Below are positions 57,749 through 64,000 of a stretch of 64,000 bases of DNA, piece after piece. Position 1 is the stretch's first letter. The number at the start of each line of letters is the position of its first letter. The notes below the pieces were generated by a model. The model saw only the letters and a program-made list of their open reading frames with translations, did no database searches and was not told the origin of the DNA. The DNA is from CAWJLS01 sp963843755 (lineage in GTDB: Bacteria; Acidobacteriota; Thermoanaerobaculia; Multivoradales; DATKCC01), in NCBI GenBank assembly GCA_963843755.1, contig CAWJLS010000005.1:186001-250000 (forward strand), written 5' to 3'. The translations under genes were made by a program, and so were the position numbers.

Positions 57749-57882
57749 TTCCATCAATCGATTACTTCTGTCGTATCTGGAGGGTCGCCAGGCGTCGCGC
57801 TCTTCCAGTTCCCATCCGGCTGTCCCGGTCCATCGATCCGCGGCGTCCGGAACGGAACGTCGCTCTGACTACCGGAGGTTCC

Positions 57883-59688
57883 ATGAAGATCGTGTACGGC
57901 ACGCCGTCCCCGCTGCGCACGTCCCGACGCTCGACCCGAGCGTTGGTGGCGTGCGCCCTCCTCACCCTGGTTGGACTCGTCGCCGCCGCTTCGCCGGCCG
58001 TGGCCCAGGAGTCCTACGACGTCGGCCCCGCGGCCTGTCTGCCCGGGCCGAACCAGGTCGACTACGCCATGTACTACCTCGCCGACGTGCGCGACGATAC
58101 GGAGCGCTGCTCGCAGCACGTCGTCGACGGCTCGTGGGTGACCGGCGGCACCGTGGTCAACCCGGCCATGACCTGCCCGGACATGTTCGCGTGGCGGCTC
58201 TACATCAACGCGATCCGTGACCAGTGGTGGAGCCGCTGGGCCGACGAGCGCCAGAACTGGCCCGCGAAGCCGTACCCGCTGTGCGTCGACGGCGGGACCC
58301 CCGGGGTCTCCTGCTGCATGCCGGGCGCCTCGAACAACCCCAAGGGTCACTGCCCGGTCTTCCCCGGCGACGCCGCGGTCGCCCTGGGCAGGCGGCGGGC
58401 GCTCGGCGAGGAAGGACCGCCGCCCAAGGACCAGATGCGGATCGGCCTGCCGTCGGTCATGAGCCACATGGACGCGCTCTCGAAGGTCTCGCCGGAGCGC
58501 CTCCAGGTCCAGCTCGGCAAGCTGGCCGAGATCGGTCCGGAGCTCGATCTCTGCCCGCCCGACATCGTCGACCACCTGGTCCCCGAGGACTACGAGAGCA
58601 TCGGCCGGGTGATCCGCCAGACCAACGCGGAGGTCACCGTCCGCGACCGGCCGTTCCACGAGTACCTGTTCCGGAACAACCTCTACAACGAGACCGGCGT
58701 CGCGGCGGTCTTCGAGACCAACTCGAAGAACCTGGCGGCGAACGCCCCCTATCGCCAGGCGAGCCACACGGCGACGCCGGAGAACCCGAAGGCGGACCTG
58801 TCGCGAATCGAGCTACCCCCCGAGGCGGTGATGATCAAGAGCAACTGGCTCCACGAGGCGATCGCCGCCAAGCTCGGAATCCACCAGGACCCGGAGCACC
58901 CGTTCATCGAGAAGTACATGGCGACGACCCTCAACCTGAACAAGGAGGGGACTGAGCAGTGCCTGCTGCCGGGCATCCACTACCTGGTGGCGTTCCACAT
59001 CTCCTCGAAGGACATCCCGAACTGGGTCTGGGCGACCTTCGAGCACGTCGAGCTGCCCGGGCGCTGCGACATCACCGGCTGCAACGACTCCTACGGCTAC
59101 AAGTCGTCGGACGAGCTGCCGGCCGGCGCCGCCGACAACTACGTCGTGCCCCACACCCATTGGGACGAGCTCAACTCGGGGAGCTGCGTGTACGACCGCG
59201 ACCTGACCTACGCGGTGGAGGCGATCCGGCCGCCGCTCGCCGAGCTGTTCGACCAGCTCGGCATCGGCGTCGCGCCGAGCCGGAGCCCCAACGAGCCGAC
59301 CCCGGCCGATCTCGGGTGGCGCGACTACCGGCTGAAGGGCTCCCAGGTCGAGTTCACCGATTCGACCGGGCGTCCCACCTTCCTGGGCAACTCGGTGACC
59401 GAGGCCGGCTTCATGGACGGGTCGAGCTGCATCACCTGCCACGCGCGGGCCGGCATCCACGTCGACTCCGACGGCGGGTCGACCTTCTTCAAGCTGGGGG
59501 TGTTCATCAACTCGCTCTCCGACTTCGGCTACGGCAGGAGCGCCCACGGCGTGCCGAACCCGGCCTGGTACAACGACAGCGCCCAGCCGCCGAGCCTCGA
59601 GGTGCTGCAGACCGATTTCGTCTGGGGCTTCCTGTTCGCCCAGCCGCTGGTCGTGGCGCCGGACAAGATGATGAAGTCGGAGCCCTGA
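57883..59688 (+). CDS. Large exported monoheme c-type protein of unknown family
   Basis: 601 residues. GGAGG precedes ATG 57883. The signal peptide ends at ASPAVA-QESYD. Several cysteines lie in the N-terminal quarter (AACLPG, ERCSQH, MTCPDM, SCCMPG, GHCPVF). One heme site, CITCH (516-520), sits near the C terminus. Other segments include PNWVWATFEHVELPGRCDITGC and FLGNSVTEAGFMDGSSC. I do not recognise the family. A periplasmic redox enzyme or electron carrier is inferred from the heme motif. It stands alone. Confidence 0.7.
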   Translation: MKIVYGTPSPLRTSRRSTRALVACALLTLVGLVAAASPAVAQESYDVGPAACLPGPNQVDYAMYYLADVRDDTERCSQHVVDGSWVTGGTVVNPAMTCPDMFAWRLYINAIRDQWWSRWADERQNWPAKPYPLCVDGGTPGVSCCMPGASNNPKGHCPVFPGDAAVALGRRRALGEEGPPPKDQMRIGLPSVMSHMDALSKVSPERLQVQLGKLAEIGPELDLCPPDIVDHLVPEDYESIGRVIRQTNAEVTVRDRPFHEYLFRNNLYNETGVAAVFETNSKNLAANAPYRQASHTATPENPKADLSRIELPPEAVMIKSNWLHEAIAAKLGIHQDPEHPFIEKYMATTLNLNKEGTEQCLLPGIHYLVAFHISSKDIPNWVWATFEHVELPGRCDITGCNDSYGYKSSDELPAGAADNYVVPHTHWDELNSGSCVYDRDLTYAVEAIRPPLAELFDQLGIGVAPSRSPNEPTPADLGWRDYRLKGSQVEFTDSTGRPTFLGNSVTEAGFMDGSSCITCHARAGIHVDSDGGSTFFKLGVFINSLSDFGYGRSAHGVPNPAWYNDSAQPPSLEVLQTDFVWGFLFAQPLVVAPDKMMKSEP

Positions 59689-59713
59689 GCCGTCCGCTCC
59701 GCCCGGGGGCCGC

Positions 59714-60544
59714 TCACAGCCTCGAACGCATCTCCCAGAGGTCGGGGTAGAGCGGCTCGAACAGGGTCTTGCGCAGGTAGTCGGCACCGGCGGAACCGCC
59801 GGTGCCGGTCTTTCTGCCGATGGTGCGCTCGACCATCTTGACGTGGCGGTAGCGCCACTCCTGGAGGCCCTCGTCGAGATCGACCAGGCGCTCGGAGACC
59901 TGGCGCACCAGGTGATCGTCCCGGTAAGCGGCGACCAGCAGGTCCTGGATCTCCTGGGACGGCTCGATCGTCGCATTTGCCGGAGAGCTCGGATCGCGCG
60001 CCAGGTGCTCGGGCGGAACGGCGTAGCCGCGGCCGGCGAGGAAGTGGAGGAAGGAGTCCCAGAGGGTCGGCCGGGCGAGCAGGTCGTCGAGGCGCGCGCG
60101 TCCCGGGCTGCCTTCCGGGTGGTGCCGCACCATGCCGCGGCTCTTCTTGCCGAGGACGAACTCCACCTCACGGAACTGGGCGGACTGGAAGCCGCTCGCC
60201 GAGTCGAGGCGATCCCGGAACGAGGCGAAGGAGACCGGGGTCATGGTCTCGAGCACGTCGACCTGGCCGACCAGGGTCTTGAGGATCGTCAGGATGCGCT
60301 TGAAGGTGTCGAGCGCCGTCGCCGGATCATCGGCCTCGAGCGAGCGCTGGAGCAGGGTGAGCTCGTGGAGGACCTGCTTGAACCAGAGCTCGTAGACCTG
60401 GTGGATGACGATGAACAGGGTCTCGTCGTGCTCCGGCGGGCGGTCCGCGTCGCCGGAGCGCAGCCGCTGGAGGGACAGGAGCTCGTCGATCTGGAGGTAG
60501 CTGGCGTAGGTCAGCGGCTTGCGGCTCTCCGGCGTTTCGCCCAT
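59714..60544 (-). CDS. kynA: Tryptophan 2,3-dioxygenase
   Basis: A 276-residue heme enzyme opening the indole ring of tryptophan to N-formylkynurenine. Marks: LTYASYLQIDELLSLQ, FIVIHQVYELWFKQVLHEL (substrate and heme face), SASGFQSAQFREVEFVLG and a C-terminal WRYRHVKMVERTIGRKTGTGGSAGADYL. ATG 60544 gives the normal family length. TACGAT lies 7 bases upstream with no Shine-Dalgarno. No kynB or kynU is nearby. Confidence 0.94.
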   Translation of the reverse strand: MGETPESRKPLTYASYLQIDELLSLQRLRSGDADRPPEHDETLFIVIHQVYELWFKQVLHELTLLQRSLEADDPATALDTFKRILTILKTLVGQVDVLETMTPVSFASFRDRLDSASGFQSAQFREVEFVLGKKSRGMVRHHPEGSPGRARLDDLLARPTLWDSFLHFLAGRGYAVPPEHLARDPSSPANATIEPSQEIQDLLVAAYRDDHLVRQVSERLVDLDEGLQEWRYRHVKMVERTIGRKTGTGGSAGADYLRKTLFEPLYPDLWEMRSRL

Positions 60545-60551
60545 GGAGCGG

Positions 60552-60580
60552 ATCGTAGCAGGGCAGGGCCCCGGTACAAT
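60552..60580. promoter_or_regulatory. Overlapping divergent promoters kynA/bcp
   Basis: Minus: TTGTAC (60579-60574), 16 bases, TACGAT (60557-60552), 7 bases before ATG 60544. Plus: -10 TACAAT (60575-60580), about 100 bases before ATG 60682. The kynA -35 lies inside the bcp -10, so the two should exclude each other. Confidence 0.45.
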
Positions 60581-60681
60581 CCTCTCCGGCGGCCGCACCG
60601 GCCGTCCACCCCGGACCACCCTCCGACCGCCCCCTGACCAAGGTCGGATGAGACGACCGCAACCGACTGGAGGAACACATC

Positions 60682-61149
60682 ATGGAACCAGGACAGACCC
60701 TACCTTCGCTCGCGCTGCCCGACCAGGACGGTAAGACCCGCACCCTCTCCGACCTCGCCGGCTCCGCCGGCCTGGTGCTCTACGCCTACCCCAAGGACGA
60801 CACGCCGGGCTGCACCCTGGAGGCCCAGGACTTCCGCGACCTGCTCGGGGAGTTCGACGACCTCGGCTTCGCCGTCGCCGGCCTGTCGCCCGACCACGGG
60901 GAGTCCCACTGCAAGTTCATCGACAAGTACGGCCTGACCTTCCCGCTGCTCTCCGACCCGGACAAGACGTTCATGGGCGCGATCGGCGCCTTCGGCGAGA
61001 AGATGAGCTACGGCAAGACGGTTCAGGGGGTGATCCGCTCGACCGTGGCGGTGGCGCCGGACGGCACGGTGATCGACGCCTGGCACAACGTGCGCGCCAA
61101 GGGGCACGCCGGCCGGGTGCTCGACGCCCTGCGCCAGCGCGCTAGTTGA
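60682..61149 (+). CDS. bcp: Thioredoxin-dependent peroxiredoxin (BCP/PrxQ)
   Basis: 155 residues; GGAGG precedes ATG 60682. The peroxidatic Cys44 is in KDDTPGCTLEAQDFRDL, and the Arg in GVIRSTVAVAPDG completes the active site. The resolving cysteine found five residues later in E. coli Bcp is absent (alanine or glutamate there). Cys77 in GESHCKFIDKYGL may serve instead, as in alpha-3 type PrxQ. It reduces hydroperoxides. Confidence 0.93.
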   Translation: MEPGQTLPSLALPDQDGKTRTLSDLAGSAGLVLYAYPKDDTPGCTLEAQDFRDLLGEFDDLGFAVAGLSPDHGESHCKFIDKYGLTFPLLSDPDKTFMGAIGAFGEKMSYGKTVQGVIRSTVAVAPDGTVIDAWHNVRAKGHAGRVLDALRQRAS

Positions 61150-61190
61150 GGCGTTCAGGGCACGCTTCTACGCGGAAGGAGGTCCGGCGG

Positions 61191-61196
61191 TAGACT
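61191..61196 (+). promoter_or_regulatory. -10-like box TAGACT before the BNR protein
   Basis: TAGACT in GGCGGTAGACTCTGC lies 57 bases before ATG 61254, which has its own AAGGAGG. The -35 is unclear. Confidence 0.4.
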
Positions 61197-61253
61197 CTGC
61201 GGTGCCGCGTTCAGCGGTCCCCAGTGACCAGCCTGCAAGGAGGATTTCGTCCC

Positions 61254-64000
61254 ATGGAGCGATCGAACGCCCGAGCCCGAGCTCGCCGACCCATCCGCCT
61301 CGCCCTGTTCTTGACCGTCCTGCTCGTCGCCGGGCTGCCCGCCATTTCAGGCGCCCAGAGCGCCCAGACCGGCGACGCCGGCCCGGCGGGAGCCCGGAGC
61401 GCGACGCCCCCCGGCCCGCTGGCCGCGGGCTCCCTCGACGACGCACTCTTCAAGGGCCTCGCCTGGCGTGAGGTCGGCCCCTACCGCGGCGGCCGTTCGG
61501 CGGCGGTGACCGGCATCCCCGGCGACCCGCAGACCTACTACTTCGGCTCGACCGGCGGCGGCGTCTGGAAGACCGAGGACGGCGGCACCTCCTGGGAGAA
61601 CGTCTCCGACGGCTCCTTCGGCGGCTCGATCGGCTCCGTGGCGGTCTCGGAGTGGGACCCGAACGTGGTCTACGTCGGCACCGGCGAGGAGACGGTGCGC
61701 GGCAACGTCTCCCAGGGCGACGGCGTCTGGAAGTCGACCGACGCCGGCCGCACCTGGGCCCACATGGGGCTCGAGAGCTCCCGTCACATCCCGCGCATTC
61801 GCATCCACCCGAAGAACCCGGACCTCGTCTACGCGGCGGTGATGGGGCACCTCTTCGGCCCGAGCGAGGAGCGCGGCGTCTATCGCTCCAAGGACGGCGG
61901 CAAGAGCTGGGAGCGGGTGCTGTTCGTCAACGACCAGGCCGGCGCCAACGACCTGATCATGGACCCGACCAACCCGCGCATCCTCTACGCCTGCTTCTGG
62001 CGCGTGCTGCGCACCCCGTGGTCGCTCGAGAGCGGCGGCGAAGGCTCCGGCATCTGGAAGTCGACCGACGGCGGCGACACCTGGACCGAGCTGACCGGCA
62101 ACGAGGGCCTGCCCGGCGGCACCTGGGGCAAGTGTGGCATCGCCGTCTCGCCCACCGACCCCGATTCGGTCTACGCCATCATCGAGAACGAGCACGGCGG
62201 TGTCTTCCGCTCGAAGGACGGCGGCAAGACCTGGGCGCAGACCAACAAGGAGCGCACGCTGCGCCAGCGCGCCTGGTACTACACGCGGATCTACGCCGAC
62301 CCGGCCGACGCCGAGTCGCTCTACGTGGTCAACGTCCGGTTCTGGCGCTCGAAGGACGGCGGCAAGAGCTTCTCGTCGATCTCGGTACCCCACGGCGACA
62401 ACCACGACCTGTGGATCGCGCCCGAGGATGCGCACCGGATGATCGAGGCGAACGACGGCGGAGCCAACGTGTCGTTCGACGGCGGCGAGACCTGGTCGTC
62501 GGAGGACAACCAGCCGACCGCCCAGTTCTACCGGGTGTCGACCGACAACCATTTCCCGTACCGCCTGCTCGGCGGGCAGCAGGACAACTCGGCGGTGCGC
62601 ATCCAGTCGCGCTCGACCCACGGCGGCTCGATCGGCGTCCGGGACTGGGAGCCGACCGCCGGCGGCGAGAGCGGCTTCATCGTCGCCAAGCCGGACGATG
62701 CGGACGTGATCTACGGCGGCTCCTACGGTGGGGTGCTGGTACGGATCGACCACGAGAGCGGCGAGGTGCGGGCGGTCAACGTCTGGCCCGACGATCCCAT
62801 GGGCGCCGGCGCCGGCGACCAGAAGTACCGCTTCCAGTGGAACTACCCCGTGTTCTTCTCGCCCCACGACCCGGACCGGCTCTACGCCGCCGCCAACGTC
62901 CTCTTCCGGAGCGACGACGCGGGCCAGTCGTGGACCAAGGTCAGCCCCGACCTGACCCGGGCCGATCCGGACAAGCTCGGCTCCTCGGGCGGGCCGATCA
63001 CCCAGGACAACACCAGCGTCGAGTACTACGCGACGATCTTCGCGGCGGCCGAGTCGCCGGTGCAGGAGGGCGTGCTCTGGGCCGGCTCCGACGACGGCCT
63101 GGTCCACGTCTCCCGCGACGACGGGGCCACCTGGACCGATGTCACGCCCGACTGGCCCGAGTGGATGCAGGTCAACGCGATCGACCCGAGCCCGCTCGAC
63201 GCGGCCACGGCCTACGTCGCCGGCACCCGCTACAAGCTGGACGACTTCCACCCGTACCTCTACAAGACGACCGACTGGGGCAAGAGCTGGACGAAGATCG
63301 TCGACGGCATCCCGGAGGATCACTTCACCCGGGTGGTGCGCGCCGATTCGGTGCGCCCGGGCCTGCTCTACGCCGGCACGGAGGACGGGGTGTACGTGTC
63401 GTTCGACGACGGCAAGAGCTGGCGCTCGCTGCAGCTCGAGCTGCCGATCGTCCCGATCACCGACCTGCTGGTGAAGGAGGGCGACCTGGTCGCCGCGACC
63501 CAGGGACGGGGCTTCTGGATCCTGGACGACCTGTCGCCCCTGCGGGCCCTCGACGCCTCCGCCGCGAAGCTCGCATCCGCCAAGCCGGGCGACGGGGTGC
63601 CGGAGCTCCTGCCGCCGCGGCCGGCGCTCCGCGTGCGCGGCGGCGGCGGCTGGGGCGGCGGCAACGGCGGCACCAACCCGCCGTCCGGCCTCGCCCTCTA
63701 CTACGTCCTGCCGGACGAGCCGGCGGCCGACACCGAGGTCAAGATCGACCTGCTGGACGCCCACGGCGACCTCATCCGGACCCTGACCCGCAAGCCGGAG
63801 AAGGGGAAGAAGGGGGAGAAGGGTGACGGGGAGGGCGGCGACCCGGACGAGCACGAGGGGCCGGGACGGCGGGATTCGGCGACCGGCGAGCTGAAGATCC
63901 TGACCACCGACAAGGGGATGAACCGGGTGCTCTGGGACCTCGAGTACCCGGGGGCCGAGGACTTCCCCGGGCTGATCCTGTGGAACCGCAACCTGAACGG
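61254..64000 (+). CDS. Secreted VPS10/BNR-repeat (sialidase-like propeller) protein, cut by right edge
   Basis: At least 915 residues, still open at the window end. ATG 61254 follows AAGGAGG. A signal peptide (LALFLTVLLVAGLPAISG) leads to many Asp-box/BNR repeats of the form S-x-D-x-G-x-x-W. Examples are KTEDGGTSWENVSD, KSTDAGRTWAHM, RSKDGGKSWERV, KSTDGGDTWTEL, RSKDGGKTWAQ, RSDDAGQSWTKV, SRDDGATWTDV and SFDDGKSWRSL. They form a sortilin/VPS10-type propeller found in acidobacterial glycosyl hydrolase-annotated proteins. A Lys/Gly/Glu-rich linker lies near residues 842-870. Confidence 0.85.
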   Translation, partial: MERSNARARARRPIRLALFLTVLLVAGLPAISGAQSAQTGDAGPAGARSATPPGPLAAGSLDDALFKGLAWREVGPYRGGRSAAVTGIPGDPQTYYFGSTGGGVWKTEDGGTSWENVSDGSFGGSIGSVAVSEWDPNVVYVGTGEETVRGNVSQGDGVWKSTDAGRTWAHMGLESSRHIPRIRIHPKNPDLVYAAVMGHLFGPSEERGVYRSKDGGKSWERVLFVNDQAGANDLIMDPTNPRILYACFWRVLRTPWSLESGGEGSGIWKSTDGGDTWTELTGNEGLPGGTWGKCGIAVSPTDPDSVYAIIENEHGGVFRSKDGGKTWAQTNKERTLRQRAWYYTRIYADPADAESLYVVNVRFWRSKDGGKSFSSISVPHGDNHDLWIAPEDAHRMIEANDGGANVSFDGGETWSSEDNQPTAQFYRVSTDNHFPYRLLGGQQDNSAVRIQSRSTHGGSIGVRDWEPTAGGESGFIVAKPDDADVIYGGSYGGVLVRIDHESGEVRAVNVWPDDPMGAGAGDQKYRFQWNYPVFFSPHDPDRLYAAANVLFRSDDAGQSWTKVSPDLTRADPDKLGSSGGPITQDNTSVEYYATIFAAAESPVQEGVLWAGSDDGLVHVSRDDGATWTDVTPDWPEWMQVNAIDPSPLDAATAYVAGTRYKLDDFHPYLYKTTDWGKSWTKIVDGIPEDHFTRVVRADSVRPGLLYAGTEDGVYVSFDDGKSWRSLQLELPIVPITDLLVKEGDLVAATQGRGFWILDDLSPLRALDASAAKLASAKPGDGVPELLPPRPALRVRGGGGWGGGNGGTNPPSGLALYYVLPDEPAADTEVKIDLLDAHGDLIRTLTRKPEKGKKGEKGDGEGGDPDEHEGPGRRDSATGELKILTTDKGMNRVLWDLEYPGAEDFPGLILWNRNLN

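Noticed and set aside
61652..63826. 724-residue open frame inside the BNR protein region
   Set aside because: It is an Arg-rich out-of-frame shadow. The true gene is the frame from 61254, which shows signal peptide and BNR repeats and stays open to the window end.
61347..63854. 835-residue minus-strand open frame opposite the BNR gene
   Set aside because: Its composition (Val/Arg/Asp/Leu/Gly) is typical of antisense shadows in high-GC DNA, and no motif is present.

Overview
The window reads as one contiguous piece of a high-GC (about 70 percent by eye) Gram-negative chromosome, most likely from Acidobacteriota and perhaps a Thermoanaerobaculia-like lineage. The taxonomic pointers are a VWFA-related acidobacterial-type protein (25209-26309), a decayed ADOP/MacB-type permease (13588-14159), a carboxypeptidase-regulatory/TonB receptor (50052-53216), an FG-GAP/ASPIC-UnbV protein (29753-31603) and a VPS10/BNR-type protein (61254 to the right edge). 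The lineage is inferred from gene families only; there is no rRNA gene. No tRNA, CRISPR array, prophage or intact insertion sequence was recognised. Genes are cut at both edges.

Layout. 1-12.9 kb: a secreted hydrolase, envelope proteins, a three-gene NtrC-type regulator/kinase/lipoprotein operon, an EgtB-like enzyme, a transglutaminase, TrpS and a TSUP transporter. 13.1-22 kb is rich in regulation: a Cys-rich exported protein, a broken permease, an ECF42 sigma with its DGPF partner, an outer-membrane protein behind a near-perfect sigma-54 promoter, an exported metallo-hydrolase, and an ECF sigma/anti-sigma pair flanked by two LTxxQ (Spy/CpxP-like) proteins with matching divergent promoters. 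22.2-25.2 kb has visibly lower GC and carries a large secreted beta-sandwich protein and a second Cys-rich exported protein. 25-38 kb: a VWFA protein, a MOCOS-like PLP enzyme, a nitrilase-fold enzyme, DinB, FG-GAP/ASPIC, a small exported protein with the cysteine pattern of animal defensins, then DsbD-hydroxypyruvate reductase-glycerate kinase and a matrixin protease. 38-50 kb: aminotransferase, an acetyltransferase fusion, sodium symporter, SRAP, a toxin-antitoxin-like pair, and a 2-oxoglutarate node in which fused ferredoxin oxidoreductase subunits diverge from glutamate dehydrogenase. 50-64 kb: TonB receptor, S9 peptidase, MoaB/MogA, MtgA, a monoheme secreted protein, tryptophan dioxygenase, peroxiredoxin and the BNR protein.

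The most interesting items are the CS-alpha-beta (defensin-like) peptide at 32349-32669; the divergent ECF promoters sharing TGTAACCG-N15-CATC(G/T)TC; the sigma-54 promoter with an upstream inverted repeat before 16390; and a recurring TANNNT box 6-11 bases before start codons that lack a Shine-Dalgarno, which suggests frequent leaderless mRNAs.
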